The translations under genes and the position numbers were made by a program. From Thiogranum longum (GTDB lineage: Bacteria > Pseudomonadota > Gammaproteobacteria > DSM-19610), in NCBI RefSeq assembly GCF_004339085.1, contig NZ_SMFX01000001.1, positions 1,496,242-1,560,241 of the forward strand: a DNA stretch of 64,000 nucleotides, given 5' to 3'. The notes under the pieces were generated by a model. The model was not told where the DNA came from. It worked only from the letters and a program-made list of their open reading frames with translations, and made no database searches. Shown piece by piece: positions 50,641 to 62,575 of this stretch (position 1 is its first letter; each line of letters begins with the position of its first letter).

Positions 50641-52902
50641 ATGTTAAGTAAAGAACTGGAGTTTACGCTCAATCTGGCCTTCAAGGACGCACGGGAAAAG
50701 CGTCATGAGTTCATGACGGTCGAGCACCTGTTGCTCGCCTTGCTGGACAACCCGGCCGCCGCTGAAGTGCTGCGATCAAGCGGCGCTGACCTCGACGTAC
50801 TGAAGAAAGAACTGACAAGTTTCCTCGAGGAAACCACCCCCTTGCTGCCACCGAATGACAATCGTGAAACCCAGCCGACCCTGGGGTTTCAGCGTGTCCT
50901 GCAGCGGGCCGTTTTCCACGTCCAGTCTTCCGGCAAGAAAGAAGTCACCGGCGCCAACGTGCTGGTGGCGATTTTCAGCGAGCAGGAGTCACAGGCCGCC
51001 TATTTCCTCAACAAGCAGGACGTCACGCGACTGGATGTTGTGAATTACATCTCGCACGGTATTTCGAAAGTCTCCGGCGATGCCCCGGAGGAAGAATCGG
51101 CGCCTGAAAATGAAGCTGCCGGTAATGCAGAAGCGCCGCAGAAAAAACCGCTGGAAAACTTCGCCACCAACCTCAATGAAATGGCCATGAAGGGCAAGAT
51201 TGACCCGCTTATCGGTCGTCGTCACGAGGTGGAGCGCACCATTCAGATTCTTTGCCGTCGTCGCAAGAACAACCCGCTGTATGTCGGTGAAGCCGGCGTG
51301 GGTAAAACAGCGCTCGCCGAAGGCCTGGCCAAGCTGATTGTCGATGGCGATGTCCCGGATGTGCTGCTCAATGCTACTATCTACTCACTGGATCTTGGCG
51401 CACTGGTCGCCGGTACCAAGTACCGTGGTGATTTTGAAAAACGCCTGAAGAGTGTGCTCAGCCAGCTCCGCAAGGAAGCCGGCTCAATTCTGTTCATAGA
51501 CGAGATCCATACCATTATCGGTGCCGGTGCGGCATCCGGTGGTGTGATGGATGCCTCCAACCTGATCAAGCCCATGCTGGCCTCCGGTGAACTCAAGTGC
51601 ATCGGTTCAACCACCTACCAGGAATACCGCGGTATTTTCGAGAAGGACCGTGCGCTTGCACGTCGTTTCCAGAAGATCGATGTGCCGGAACCGACCATCG
51701 ATGAAGCCATCAGTATCCTCAAGGGGTTGAAATCACGCTTTGAAGAGCACCATGAAGTGAAGTATTCACTGAAAGCCCTGCGCACGGCGGTAGAGCTGTC
51801 TTCACGTTATATCAATGACCGTTTCCTGCCGGACAAGGCGATTGATGTTATCGATGAGGCAGGTGCCAGCCAGCGCCTGTTGCCCCCGTCACGTCGCAAG
51901 AAGACCATCGGTGTCAATGACATCGAGGCCATTGTTTCGAAGATTGCGCGCATTCCGCCAAAGACTGTTTCAGCCTCTGACAAGGATTCACTGCGTACCC
52001 TCGAACGTGATCTCAAGATGGTCGTGTATGGGCAGGACGAAGCCATCGAAACGATGGCCAGTGCCATCAAGATGTCGCGTTCCGGTCTGGGGAATGAAGA
52101 AAAACCGATTGGTTCCTTCCTGTTCGCCGGACCGACAGGCGTTGGCAAGACCGAGGTGACCCGTCAGCTGGCCATGATTATGGGCATAGAGCTGATTCGC
52201 TTTGACATGTCCGAGTATATGGAACGCCACACAGTATCGCGCCTGATCGGTGCACCGCCGGGTTACGTCGGCTTCGACCAGGGCGGGTTACTGACCGAGG
52301 CGATCAACAAGCACCCGCACGCTGTTGTTCTGCTTGACGAGGTCGAGAAGGCACATCCGGATGTATTCAACCTGCTGTTGCAGGTCATGGATCACGGCAC
52401 CCTGACAGACAACAATGGCCGCAAGGCGGATTTCCGTAATGTGGTTATCGTCATGACAACGAATGCCGGCGCGTCCGAGATGAGTCGCCCGTCCATTGGC
52501 TTTACACACCAGGATCATTCCACCGATGGTATGGAAGCGATCAAGAAGCTTTTCAGCCCGGAATTCCGCAATCGTCTCGATGCCATCATCCAGTTCCGTT
52601 CGCTCGACCCGACTGTCATTACCCGTGTGGTAGACAAGTTTATTTACGAGCTGGAAGCCCAGTTACAGGACAAGGGCGTCACGATCGAGTTCGAGGACTC
52701 AGCGCGGGAATGGCTTGCCGAGCACGGTTTTGATCCAAAGATGGGCGCACGCCCGATGGCGCGCATTATCCAGGAACACGTCAAAAAGCCGCTCGCGGAA
52801 GAGTTGTTGTTCGGCCGGCTGGCAAATGGTGGACAGCTCATCATCCGTTCGGAAGACGGCGAGCTGATTCACGAGATCAAGGAAGAAGAAGAGGCATTGT
52901 AG
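50641..52902 (+). CDS. clpA: ATP-dependent Clp protease ATP-binding subunit ClpA
   Basis: This 753-residue AAA+ unfoldase has an N-domain (1-~145, [27 protein letters not shown]), D1 with Walker [14 protein letters not shown] and D2 with [13 protein letters not shown]. The IGF loop (RPSIGFTHQ) that docks on ClpP is present. With ClpS, Aat and Bpt it forms an N-end-rule system. clpP is not in the window. No frame defects. Confidence 0.98.
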   Translation: MLSKELEFTLNLAFKDAREKRHEFMTVEHLLLALLDNPAAAEVLRSSGADLDVLKKELTSFLEETTPLLPPNDNRETQPTLGFQRVLQRAVFHVQSSGKKEVTGANVLVAIFSEQESQAAYFLNKQDVTRLDVVNYISHGISKVSGDAPEEESAPENEAAGNAEAPQKKPLENFATNLNEMAMKGKIDPLIGRRHEVERTIQILCRRRKNNPLYVGEAGVGKTALAEGLAKLIVDGDVPDVLLNATIYSLDLGALVAGTKYRGDFEKRLKSVLSQLRKEAGSILFIDEIHTIIGAGAASGGVMDASNLIKPMLASGELKCIGSTTYQEYRGIFEKDRALARRFQKIDVPEPTIDEAISILKGLKSRFEEHHEVKYSLKALRTAVELSSRYINDRFLPDKAIDVIDEAGASQRLLPPSRRKKTIGVNDIEAIVSKIARIPPKTVSASDKDSLRTLERDLKMVVYGQDEAIETMASAIKMSRSGLGNEEKPIGSFLFAGPTGVGKTEVTRQLAMIMGIELIRFDMSEYMERHTVSRLIGAPPGYVGFDQGGLLTEAINKHPHAVVLLDEVEKAHPDVFNLLLQVMDHGTLTDNNGRKADFRNVVIVMTTNAGASEMSRPSIGFTHQDHSTDGMEAIKKLFSPEFRNRLDAIIQFRSLDPTVITRVVDKFIYELEAQLQDKGVTIEFEDSAREWLAEHGFDPKMGARPMARIIQEHVKKPLAEELLFGRLANGGQLIIRSEDGELIHEIKEEEEAL

Positions 52903-52936
52903 CCGGGCTGGGTAGCGGCTGACGTGATGTGCGGTA

Positions 52937-53155
52937 TCAGCGTGCCCGGTAGGTGATACGACCTTTGGTCAGATCATAAGGTGTCAGTTGAACCGTCACC
53001 TTGTCACCGGTCAGAATGCGGATGTAGTGCTTGCGCATTTTACCTGAAATATGTGCGGTAACGACGTGCCCGTTTTCGAGTTCTACCCGAAACATGGTGT
53101 TCGGCAGGGTCTCGACGACGGTGCCTTCCATTTCGATGTGATCTTCTTTTGCCAC
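52937..53155 (-). CDS. infA: Translation initiation factor IF-1
   Basis: This 72-residue OB-fold initiation factor reads [19 protein letters not shown], then [27 protein letters not shown] and [21 protein letters not shown]. The length and sequence are standard. It is convergent with clpA. Confidence 0.98.
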   Translation of the reverse strand: MAKEDHIEMEGTVVETLPNTMFRVELENGHVVTAHISGKMRKHYIRILTGDKVTVQLTPYDLTKGRITYRAR

Positions 53156-53246
53156 CTTTCCTCACTCGTACGCTGTCTGAATCAGCCGCGAAGTATAACC
53201 GAATTCCACCCCGTGGGGGTATTTATCCCATTGGAGATAGCGGCGG

Positions 53247-54017
53247 CTACCGATCGGGCGTTTCCGGCGCCACCGAGTAGCTCGCTTCAGGGTCGAAATT
53301 CTCCCAGCGTCCATTGCGAAATACCTGCAGGGGCCTGAACCGGTTCTTGTAGGCCATTTTCTGGCAATCCGGTATCCAGTAGCCCAGGTACAGCCACTCC
53401 AGACTCAATTGCCGGGCCGTTTCGATCTGCATCAGAATGGCCAGTGTGCCTGGACTTCGGGAGGAAAAATCCGGATCAAAGAAGGTATAAACGGACGAAA
53501 GAGCATCCGGCAGACAGTCGGTTACCGCAATGCCCAGCAGGGTACTGCCGGCACGAAATTCCAGGAACAGGGTGTCGCTCCATTCACTGCTCAGGAACCC
53601 CAGGTAGTCGTCCGGTGTCGGGTTTTCCATGCCGCCCCCACCGTGCCGTTGTTCAAGGTAGCGACTGTACAGTTCAAAATGCTCCTGCCGGAAGCCGGCA
53701 TCCAGTGGCGTGCAGGTAATGTCCCGGTTGCGCTGCCAGACACGCTGCTGGTTGCGGCTGCGCCGGAATTTGCTGACGACAACGCGTGCCGGAATACATT
53801 GGTCGCAGCTCGTGCAGGCCGGCATGTACAGGCCGCTGCCGCTGCGGCGAAACCCCAGTGGCGCCAGCTTGTGATAGATGTCAGTGGAAAGCGTGGCATC
53901 GGGATCGGCAAATACGGATATGGATGTGCGATTTTCCAGGTAGTTACAGGCGTGGGGAGCCGATGCGTAGAAACGCAGGCTATGCTGTGTCTTGTCAGCT
54001 CCGTTATCACGCTTCAT
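53247..54017 (-). CDS. bpt: Aspartate/glutamate leucyl-transferase (Bpt)
   Basis: This 256-residue enzyme of the ATE family has the N-terminal cysteine cluster PACTSCDQCIPARV and YLGYWIPDCQKMAYK. The bacterial Bpt branch adds Leu to N-terminal Asp/Glu, creating a ClpS substrate. It sits directly downstream of and overlaps aat by 11 bases. E. coli lacks Bpt; the pairing here extends the N-end rule to acidic residues. Confidence 0.94.
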   Translation of the reverse strand: MKRDNGADKTQHSLRFYASAPHACNYLENRTSISVFADPDATLSTDIYHKLAPLGFRRSGSGLYMPACTSCDQCIPARVVVSKFRRSRNQQRVWQRNRDITCTPLDAGFRQEHFELYSRYLEQRHGGGGMENPTPDDYLGFLSSEWSDTLFLEFRAGSTLLGIAVTDCLPDALSSVYTFFDPDFSSRSPGTLAILMQIETARQLSLEWLYLGYWIPDCQKMAYKNRFRPLQVFRNGRWENFDPEASYSVAPETPDR

Positions 54018-54753
54018 CAGCTTGCCCCCCGGACAGGTATGTCAGCTCGCCACCCGTCTGCCACGCATCAGCGGCCGGTTCGAGGTTGCACAGGATAGCG
54101 AGCCGATCCAGGAACTGCTGGCGGGGGATGCTGTAGGCACCCAGACTTGCCAGGTGCGACGTGTATACCTGGCAGTCGACCAGTTCGAATTGCCAGTCTG
54201 CCAGTTGGCGGACGAGGTGTGCGAATGCGACTTTCGATGCATCGTTCACACGACTGAACATGGATTCACCAAAAAATACCCGGCCAATCGATACACCGTA
54301 CAGTCCGCCAACCAGTTTATCATCCTGCCAGCATTCGATAGAGTGGGCATGCCCGAGTTGATGCAGCCGGGTATAGGCAAGCTTCATTGCCTCGCTGATC
54401 CACGTGCCGGACTCGGTTTTTCTTGGCTCTGCACAGGCGTTGATGACATTTTCAAAGCAGCGGTCATAACTGACTTCAAAGCGCTTTTGCCGCAGTCGTT
54501 TGCGCAGACTGCGTGAAATCTTCGGTTGCCCGGGGTCCACTACCGAACGAGGATTGGGTGACCACCAGAGAATCGGCTGCTCGTCGTTATACCAGGGAAA
54601 TATGCCGCTGCGGTAGGCTTTCAAAAGACGTTCAGGTGAAAGATTTCCTCCCGCCGCCAGCAGACCATCCGGCTCTGTCAACGCGAGGTTGGCATCAGGA
54701 AAGTCTGTGTCCCCGCGATCGGGTGAAATCCAGAAAGGGCCCTGCTGGGTCAT
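54007..54753 (-). CDS. aat: Leucyl/phenylalanyl-tRNA-protein transferase
   Basis: This 248-residue enzyme adds Leu or Phe from tRNA to N-terminal Arg or Lys. Motifs: GLLAAGGNLSPERLLKAYRSGIFPWY, WWSPNPRSVVDP and GHAHSIECWQDDKLVGGLYGVSIGRVFFGESMFSR. The length is normal. The start overlaps the FemAB-like gene stop by four bases, so an operon of three genes is likely. Confidence 0.96.
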   Translation of the reverse strand: MTQQGPFWISPDRGDTDFPDANLALTEPDGLLAAGGNLSPERLLKAYRSGIFPWYNDEQPILWWSPNPRSVVDPGQPKISRSLRKRLRQKRFEVSYDRCFENVINACAEPRKTESGTWISEAMKLAYTRLHQLGHAHSIECWQDDKLVGGLYGVSIGRVFFGESMFSRVNDASKVAFAHLVRQLADWQFELVDCQVYTSHLASLGAYSIPRQQFLDRLAILCNLEPAADAWQTGGELTYLSGGQADEA

Positions 54754-55895
54754 GCCGTGACAACCTCCCGGAACGGGGAACGCTGGTTCAGTTCCTCGAT
54801 GTATTCGTTCATGGCACTGGTCTCGTGTTCGAGAAAATCGGCAATCAATCCACGAAACCTGTCATCGGCAATCCAGTGCGCTGACCAGGTCGGCGTTGGC
54901 AGAAAGCCGCGACTGATTTTATGTTCGCCCTGTGCGCCCGGTTGGAACACGTTAAGGCCGTGTTTGATGCAATACTCGATGCCCTGGTAATAACAGGCTT
55001 CAAAATGCAGGCTGTGGTAGTCCTCGTAACACCCCCAGTGACGACCGTACAGGGTATCGTTGCCGCGGAAACAGATGGCACCGGCCACCATCGTTTGTTG
55101 CTTTTCCGCAATGAAAAACACCAGCTGCTCACCCATGGTTTGTGCGATTTCCCGAAAGAAATCCAGTGTCAGTGTCGGGTGACCCCATTTCTTTTCGAAG
55201 GTGATCCGGTAGAAATCATGCATGGTCTGTAACTGCAGGTCAGTCGCTTCATGGCCGTGTACTGTGATGATATCGATATGCTGTTCCTGGACATAACGAC
55301 GTTCCCGGCGCACTTTTTTGCGTTTGCGCGCACTGAATGATGACAGAAACGCTTCAAAGTCCCGGTAGCCCCTGTTTTTCCAGTGAAACTGGCAACCCAG
55401 CCGTATGAGAAAGCCTTGTTGGCGCAGTCGTTCGGTATCGTCTTTGTCAGTAAAAAGCCAGTGCAGGGATGACAGGTTTTCACTTTGCGACCCGTTGCGC
55501 GCCAGCTCAATCAACGCGGAGGCAATCGTGTCGCGATCGGCCTGGGGATGCACCAGGATGCGTGGCCCGGGTGTTGGCGTGTAGGGAATCGCCACTACGG
55601 CCTTGGGGTAATAAGATAATCCTGCGCGCTGGTAGGCTTCGGCCCAGGACCAGTCAAATACAAACTCCCCGTAGGAGTTGTCCTTGAGATACATGGGCAC
55701 AGCGCCAACCAGATCGTTATTGTTGTCGAAGGCCGCAAGGTGGCGGGGCAGCCAGCCATGTTGTTCACCGACGCAACCGTTACGCTCGAGGGCAAGCATG
55801 AACTCATGGCGGAGAAAAGGGTTGCCCGTGCCTGATACGGCATTCCACCGGGCTGCCGGGATAGTATCGATGCTGTTGAGTATCTCCAGTCTCAT
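54750..55895 (-). CDS. FemAB-like acyltransferase of the GNAT superfamily (DUF482)
   Basis: This 381-residue protein begins RLEILNSIDTIPAARWNAVSG and contains FLSSFSARKRKKVRRERRYV, then FEACYYQGIEYCIKHGLNVFQPGAQGEHKISRGFLPTP, hallmarks of the DUF482/FemAB-like proteins. They resemble peptidyl transferases with two GNAT folds, but no activity is established. It is upstream of and coupled to aat, hinting at a role in protein end modification. ATG MRLEIL is used; a longer frame of 27 residues upstream runs into a REP-like repeat. Confidence 0.85.
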   Translation of the reverse strand: MRLEILNSIDTIPAARWNAVSGTGNPFLRHEFMLALERNGCVGEQHGWLPRHLAAFDNNNDLVGAVPMYLKDNSYGEFVFDWSWAEAYQRAGLSYYPKAVVAIPYTPTPGPRILVHPQADRDTIASALIELARNGSQSENLSSLHWLFTDKDDTERLRQQGFLIRLGCQFHWKNRGYRDFEAFLSSFSARKRKKVRRERRYVQEQHIDIITVHGHEATDLQLQTMHDFYRITFEKKWGHPTLTLDFFREIAQTMGEQLVFFIAEKQQTMVAGAICFRGNDTLYGRHWGCYEDYHSLHFEACYYQGIEYCIKHGLNVFQPGAQGEHKISRGFLPTPTWSAHWIADDRFRGLIADFLEHETSAMNEYIEELNQRSPFREVVTA

Positions 55896-55943
55896 ACCGG
55901 CATTGTAACGGAGATTTAACGAGGAAGGTCTGACAGCCTCGTC

Positions 55944-55982
55944 ATTGCGATGCCTTGACCCGTAAGGGTAAGGCATCGTAAT
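55944..55982. repeat. REP-like hairpin repeat between the FemAB-like and trxB genes
   Basis: ATTGCGATGCCTT and AAGGCATCGTAAT frame a GACCCGTAAGGGT loop, forming a strong hairpin. An inverted, partly diverged copy lies at 44786-44819 in the acnA leader. Its purpose is unknown. Confidence 0.6.
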
Positions 55983-56010
55983 GGCGGGGTTATCCGGAAA
56001 TCGTTATAGC

Positions 56011-56994
<984 letters not shown>

Positions 56995-57109
56995 TCACTC
57001 CGAACTATGACGGGGGGTTCAGTTCTGAGCTGCCGGTCGGCACAATGCCTGGCAACCTTGGTCAGGCGCGTATGGTACGGAATGCCCCGGACAGGGTAAA
57101 GGAGAAGCA

Positions 57110-58183
57110 ATGCATATCGGGGTTCCCCGTGAAATCAAGCCGCTGGAAGCGCGCGTTGGCCTGGTGCCGGATGCGTGTTCGGAACTGGTTGCCGCAGGAC
57201 ATGGTGTATTCGTGGAAATCGGCGCAGGGGTTCCATCCGGCTACCCGGATGAGCAATACCGTGGCGCCGGAGCGACGGTCTGTGATTCGGCGCAACAGCT
57301 TTATGAATTTGCCGAGCTGATCGTCAAGGTCAAGGAGCCGGTAGAGGGAGACCTTCGTTACCTGCACCGGGAACATATCCTGTTCAGTTACCTGCATCTC
57401 GCTGCTGCACCGGCGTTGTTGCAGCGCTTGCAGGCGATCGGACTGACCGCAATCGGTTTCGAAACCGTGCAGGATGATGCAGGGTTTCTGCCGTTGCTGG
57501 CACCCATGAGCGATATCGCCGGACAATTGGCCATACAACTGGGCGCCGGACTGTTGCATGCACCACAGGGCGGAAAAGGGCTGTTGATCGGCGGCACAGC
57601 TGGCGCGGAACGCGGTAAAATCGTGGTCATTGGCGCAGGAACGGCGGGCACTGCGGCTACCTGTGCGGCTGCTTCACTTGGCGCACTTGTAACCGTTTTT
57701 GACCGCAAACGGGAACGCCTTGAAGCCATGCGCGAAGTAGGGAACAACGTGACAGCACTGTATGCCTGGCCTGATTGTATCGCGTCAGCCGTACTGGAGG
57801 CAGACCTGGTGATAGGCGCTGTGTTGATTCCAGGTGCCCGTGCTCCGCATGTGATTTCGGCGGAGCAGGTATCCCGCATGCAGGCAGGCAGTGCGATCGT
57901 GGATATTTCTGTCGACCAGGGGGGCTGCATCGAAACCACCCGTCCGACTGATTACACTAACCCGACGTACCGCGTGGATGATGTGGTTCACCTGGCCGTC
58001 ACTAATCTGCCCGGCGCCGTACCACGCACCGCCTCGCAGGCGCTTTCCGCCGCCTTGTCGCCGTTCCTGTTACCCTTGGCGAATGGCGCGCTGGATGAAA
58101 ACGGGGCATTGCGGCGGGGGATTAACGTCAGGGACGGTGAAATCTGTCACCCCGCCTTGCTATCCTCGCTGAAAGCGAAGTAA
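57110..58183 (+). CDS. ald: Alanine dehydrogenase
   Basis: This 357-residue NAD-dependent enzyme interconverts alanine and pyruvate plus ammonia. The catalytic Lys in VKVKEP, the His in FSYLHLAAA, and the Rossmann loop VVIGAGTAGTAA match the family, although it is about 12 residues shorter than typical (~370). MHIGVPREIKPLEARVGLVP is the standard start. A GGAG sequence precedes the ATG by about 8 bases. Confidence 0.94.
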   Translation: MHIGVPREIKPLEARVGLVPDACSELVAAGHGVFVEIGAGVPSGYPDEQYRGAGATVCDSAQQLYEFAELIVKVKEPVEGDLRYLHREHILFSYLHLAAAPALLQRLQAIGLTAIGFETVQDDAGFLPLLAPMSDIAGQLAIQLGAGLLHAPQGGKGLLIGGTAGAERGKIVVIGAGTAGTAATCAAASLGALVTVFDRKRERLEAMREVGNNVTALYAWPDCIASAVLEADLVIGAVLIPGARAPHVISAEQVSRMQAGSAIVDISVDQGGCIETTRPTDYTNPTYRVDDVVHLAVTNLPGAVPRTASQALSAALSPFLLPLANGALDENGALRRGINVRDGEICHPALLSSLKAK

Positions 58184-58236
58184 AATCACTCTGTCTTTTA
58201 ATAGCTTAAATAGCATACTTAGCGAAAATTCTTACC

Positions 58237-60552
58237 TTGGCTCAAGCGCGTCGCAAAAAGGCTGGAACGCCGAAAATCAACCCACAGGTCAGCAAGGGGC
58301 TGCGCGAGGGCATGTTATTCATCCTTTCCGCGCTGGCCGTTTATTTTTTCCTGTCGCTGGTCACCTATAACCCTGACGATCCGGGTTGGTCGCACCAGGG
58401 TCCGAGTGAAACAGTGCGTAACTTTGGCGGTGTGGTCGGCGCCTGGTTTGCGGATATTTTCCTTTACCTGTTCGGGGTCATGGCCTACCTGTTTCCGCTC
58501 ATGGTGGGTTTCAGCGGTTGGCTGGTCTACCGCGGTCGCACCCCGAGCGGTGGTATCGATGTCCATGTGTTGAGTATCCGCTGGGCCGGGTTCTTGCTGA
58601 CGGTGGCGTCTGGTTGTGGGCTGGCGACACTGCATTTCCATGCCGGGCCAGGCAGCCTGCCGCTGGATGCCGGGGGCGTATTCGGTAACCTGGTCGGGCA
58701 GAATCTTGCTTCGCTGTTCAGTTTCCTGGGCGCCACGCTGTTCCTGTTGGCGCTGTTTCTGACCGGGGTGACCCTGTTTACCGGGCTGTCCTGGCTGAGT
58801 CTGATGGACTGGACAGGGCGCTGGACACTGGACTTTATCAGTTGGCTGGGCGGTCGTGTGGCACAGTTTCGTGAACAGATTGTGGCACGTCGGGCACGCA
58901 AACAGCGCGAAGAACCGTCGGAAACCAGGCGCAAGAAACTGAAGATTGCAACGCGCAAGGCACCCCGTATCGAGCCGGTTATCAAGAAAGTCGAACCCAG
59001 CGAGCGGGTAGATCGAGAGCGTCAGGTCAAGCTGTTCGACGCACCGCCCAATACCGAACTGCCACCCCTGGCGCTGCTGGATGATGCTCGCGAGCATGTT
59101 GACGGTTATTCGGAACCCGCACTGGAAGCCCTGTCGAGACTGGTAGAGATGAAGCTCGCCGACTTTGGTATCGAGGTGGAAGTGGTAGCCGTGCAGCCCG
59201 GCCCGGTCATTACGCGTTTCGAGCTGCAGCCTGGTTCTGGTGTCAAGGTCAGCCAGATCAGTAACCTTGCCAAGGATATAGCGCGTGGTTTATCGGCTAT
59301 CAGTGTGCGCGTGGTTGATGTCATTCCGGGTAAAGACGTCATCGGTCTGGAGATTCCCAACGAAAGCCGCGAGATTGTGGCCCTGAGCGAAATTCTGTCT
59401 TCCAGCGATTATGACGAGGCTGCATCTCCGTTAACGCTGGCACTCGGCAAGGACATTGGTGGACACCCGATTGTTGCCGACCTGGCGCGTATGCCGCATT
59501 TGCTGGTCGCGGGCACTACCGGTTCGGGCAAGTCTGTTGCGATCAATGCCATGGTGCTGAGCCTGCTTTACAAGGCCTTGCCGAAAGATGTACGGATCAT
59601 CATGATCGATCCAAAGATGCTGGAGCTGTCAGTTTACGAGGGTATCCCGCACCTGCTGACACCGGTTGTTACCGATATGAAGGAAGCTGCCAACGCGCTG
59701 CGCTGGTGTGTTGGTGAAATGGAACGCCGTTACAAGCTGATGGCGGCACTGGGCGTACGTAACATCGGGGGCTATAACAAGAAGGTGAAGGAGGCCATCG
59801 ACAGGGGTGAGCCAATTCCGGACCCGTTGTTTAACCCGGAAGAAGTGCTGGAAGAAAATCCGCAAGCACCGATACTCGAGCCCCTGCCTTTCATTGTTAT
59901 CATCATCGACGAACTGGCTGACATGATGATGGTGGTCGGCAAGAAAGTTGAAGAGCTGATTGCGCGGCTGGCACAAAAGGCACGTGCCGCCGGTGTGCAC
60001 CTGGTGCTTGCCACGCAGCGCCCGTCAGTCGATGTTATAACCGGCCTGATCAAGGCCAATATTCCGACGCGTATAGCATTCCAGGTGTCCTCCAAGATTG
60101 ATTCCCGGACCATTCTTGACCAGTCAGGCGCAGAGCAATTACTCGGACACGGCGATATGCTTTACCTGCCGCCTGGTACCGCAATTCCCACGCGTGTACA
60201 TGGCGCCTTTGTCGATGATGCAGAAGTCCATCGCGTGGTAGCCCATCTCAAGGGCATCGGTGAACCGGATTACATCGAGGACATTCTGCAAACCACGACT
60301 GATTTCCTGCCCGGCGGTGGCGGACAGGCGGCCGGGGGAGATGATGCAGAAAGTGATCCGCTGTTCGACGAAGCGGTTCGCATTGTCACGGAAACACGTC
60401 GCGCATCTATTTCAGGTGTGCAGCGCCGTCTGAAAATCGGCTATAACCGTGCGGCACGCATGATCGAGCAAATGGAAAGTATCGGCATTGTCGGGCCACA
60501 GCAGTCCAACGGCAACCGTGAAGTACTTGCACCGCCGCCACCGGAATTATGA
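58237..60552 (+). CDS. ftsK: DNA translocase FtsK
   Basis: This 771-residue chromosome-segregation translocase has four to five N-terminal membrane helices (about 27-185), a short linker (about 190-280) and the AAA+ motor with Walker [16 protein letters not shown]. The γ-domain follows (about 705-771: [37 protein letters not shown]) and reads KOPS and activates XerD. The linker is much shorter than in E. coli (1329 aa), common in other gammaproteobacteria. The start is TTG (reading [10 protein letters not shown]) because no nearby ATG gives the membrane anchor; it is the least certain part. Confidence 0.96.
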   Translation: MAQARRKKAGTPKINPQVSKGLREGMLFILSALAVYFFLSLVTYNPDDPGWSHQGPSETVRNFGGVVGAWFADIFLYLFGVMAYLFPLMVGFSGWLVYRGRTPSGGIDVHVLSIRWAGFLLTVASGCGLATLHFHAGPGSLPLDAGGVFGNLVGQNLASLFSFLGATLFLLALFLTGVTLFTGLSWLSLMDWTGRWTLDFISWLGGRVAQFREQIVARRARKQREEPSETRRKKLKIATRKAPRIEPVIKKVEPSERVDRERQVKLFDAPPNTELPPLALLDDAREHVDGYSEPALEALSRLVEMKLADFGIEVEVVAVQPGPVITRFELQPGSGVKVSQISNLAKDIARGLSAISVRVVDVIPGKDVIGLEIPNESREIVALSEILSSSDYDEAASPLTLALGKDIGGHPIVADLARMPHLLVAGTTGSGKSVAINAMVLSLLYKALPKDVRIIMIDPKMLELSVYEGIPHLLTPVVTDMKEAANALRWCVGEMERRYKLMAALGVRNIGGYNKKVKEAIDRGEPIPDPLFNPEEVLEENPQAPILEPLPFIVIIIDELADMMMVVGKKVEELIARLAQKARAAGVHLVLATQRPSVDVITGLIKANIPTRIAFQVSSKIDSRTILDQSGAEQLLGHGDMLYLPPGTAIPTRVHGAFVDDAEVHRVVAHLKGIGEPDYIEDILQTTTDFLPGGGGQAAGGDDAESDPLFDEAVRIVTETRRASISGVQRRLKIGYNRAARMIEQMESIGIVGPQQSNGNREVLAPPPPEL

Positions 60553-60610
60553 TGAACGCATGGAGAAACACGTGGTCTATGACCGGTATGCAGGTCAACA
60601 GGATCAATCC

Positions 60611-61231
60611 ATGAGATCAATACTACTATTACGTCTGTTTATGGTCGTTTCAGCTGCACTTTCATTTGCGGTCGAAGCCGATCCGGTCAGTGATTACTTC
60701 TCGGCGCTGAAAACCTTTGAAGCGAAATTCACCCAGCGTGTCGTGGATGCCAACGGTGAGCTGATACAGGAGTCCGGAGGGGAGGTCTGGATCAGCAAGC
60801 CGGGGCGTTTTCGCTGGAACTACACCACACCCTACCACCAGATCATTGTCGCCGATGGCGAACGCCTGTGGAATTATGATGCCGATCTCGAACAGGCCAG
60901 CGTCAGCCCCATCGACGAGACATTAACGAGTACGCCTGCAATGCTGTTAAGTGGCCTGCGGCCCTTGTCTGAAATCATGAATACCACAGCGATCGGTCTT
61001 GCAGAGGACGTGGCGTGGTTCCGCCTGCAACCGAAAGGACAGGATGCCGCGGTAGAAACTGTCAGGATCGGTCTCCACAAGGGACAACTGAAGGTCATTG
61101 AGGTGCGCGATAATTTCGGTAACCAGACGCGTATCCGTTTCAGTGATATCAGGCTGAACCAGCCGCTCGATGAGGCCTTGTTCAGGCTCGAATTCCCGCC
61201 CGGAACGGATGTAATCGGCGATATTCCATGA
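60611..61231 (+). CDS. lolA: Outer-membrane lipoprotein carrier LolA
   Basis: This 206-residue periplasmic chaperone has a signal peptide (1-22), then SDYFSALKTFEAKFTQRVVDANGE, GEVWISKPGRFRWNYTTPYHQIIVADGERLW and a β-barrel that holds lipoproteins. ATG MRSILLL with an AGGA site is used; the longer frame upstream overlaps the ftsK end. It overlaps rarA by ATGA, matching ftsK-lolA-rarA synteny. Confidence 0.95.
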   Translation: MRSILLLRLFMVVSAALSFAVEADPVSDYFSALKTFEAKFTQRVVDANGELIQESGGEVWISKPGRFRWNYTTPYHQIIVADGERLWNYDADLEQASVSPIDETLTSTPAMLLSGLRPLSEIMNTTAIGLAEDVAWFRLQPKGQDAAVETVRIGLHKGQLKVIEVRDNFGNQTRIRFSDIRLNQPLDEALFRLEFPPGTDVIGDIP

Positions 61232-62538
61232 GCGAAGCGCTGGCGGCATTCAGGCCACTGGCTGACCGCATAAGGCCGACCAGCCTGGACACGTTTATCG
61301 GCCAGACACATATTCTTGGCCCAGGCAAGCCACTGCGACTTGCAGTGGAAAGTGGCCAGCTTCATTCGATGATTTTCTGGGGCCCACCCGGCACCGGAAA
61401 AACCACACTGGCCCATCTGCTGGCGAACACCTCCGGCGCAGAATTTGTTGCCATCTCTGCCGTTCTTGCCGGCGTCAAGGATGTACGCCAGGTGGTCGAA
61501 ATTGCAAAGCAGCGGCAGGATATCGAACAGCGACAGACATTGCTGTTTGTCGATGAAGTGCATCGCTTCAACAAGGCGCAACAGGATGCTTTTCTTCCTT
61601 TTGTCGAAGACGGGACCTTGCTTTTCGTTGGCGCCACCACAGAGAACCCTTCGTTTGAACTGAATAATGCCTTGCTGTCACGGGCGCGAACCTATGTCCT
61701 GCGGCGGCTCGAAGAAGCGGACCTGGTCAATGTACTGAAACAGGCGCTCAATAATCGTGAGCATGGCCTGGCTGCGCTTGGGCTTGAAATTGAGGATGCG
61801 CAGCTGCAACAACTGGCACGTGCTGCTGATGGTGACGCGCGTCGTGCACTGAGCCTGCTGGAGATCGCCAGTGATCTTGCGGATGAACAGGGGAGGATCG
61901 ATGCCCCGGTGCTGGCAGAAGTCATTGGTGGTGGGGTACGCCGTTTTGATAAAGGTGGAGAAGCCTTCTACGACCAGATTTCCGCCCTGCACAAGGCGGT
62001 CCGTGGTTCGGCGCCTGACGCCGCCCTGTACTGGCTGGCGCGTATGATCGATGGCGGCTGTGATCCCCTGTACGTGGCAAGACGGGTAGTGCGCATGGCC
62101 TCGGAAGATATCGGTAATGCCGACCCCCGTGCACTTGCCCTGGCGCTCGACGCCTGGGAGACCCAGGAACGGCTCGGCAGCCCTGAAGGGGAGTTGGCCA
62201 TCGCCCAGGCCGTGACCTACCTCGCCTGTGCTGCCAAGAGCAATGCCGTCTACATGGCGTGGAAGGCCGCCATGAAAGATGCCCGCGAACAGGGCTCGCT
62301 GGATGTCCCCCTGCACTTGCGCAATGCACCGACCCGGCTGATGAAAGAACTCGGCTACGGCAAGACTTATCGTTATGCCCACGATGAGCCTGATGCCTAC
62401 GCAGCCAATGAAAACTACTTCCCCGAGGAACTGGCGGGAACACGTTACTACCGGCCTGTCGAGCGTGGCCTGGAAATAAAAATTGCCGAAAAGCTGGCCC
62501 GCTTGCGCGAACGTGATCGCCTTGAGGGCGACAAATGA
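61228..62538 (+). CDS. rarA: Replication-associated recombination protein A (RarA/MgsA)
   Basis: This 436-residue AAA+ ATPase has Walker A GPPGTGKTTLAHLL, Walker B LLFVDEVHRFNKAQQDAFL and sensor GATTENPSFELNNALLSR. The C-terminal tetramerisation region has AARMIDGGCDPLYVARRVVRMASEDIGNADP. It acts at stalled forks. Gene order with lolA is conserved. Confidence 0.97.
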   Translation: MSEALAAFRPLADRIRPTSLDTFIGQTHILGPGKPLRLAVESGQLHSMIFWGPPGTGKTTLAHLLANTSGAEFVAISAVLAGVKDVRQVVEIAKQRQDIEQRQTLLFVDEVHRFNKAQQDAFLPFVEDGTLLFVGATTENPSFELNNALLSRARTYVLRRLEEADLVNVLKQALNNREHGLAALGLEIEDAQLQQLARAADGDARRALSLLEIASDLADEQGRIDAPVLAEVIGGGVRRFDKGGEAFYDQISALHKAVRGSAPDAALYWLARMIDGGCDPLYVARRVVRMASEDIGNADPRALALALDAWETQERLGSPEGELAIAQAVTYLACAAKSNAVYMAWKAAMKDAREQGSLDVPLHLRNAPTRLMKELGYGKTYRYAHDEPDAYAANENYFPEELAGTRYYRPVERGLEIKIAEKLARLRERDRLEGDK

Positions 62539-62575
62539 ATGCGCACCGGCATGCCTTCCGGTATCCTTCGCGCAC

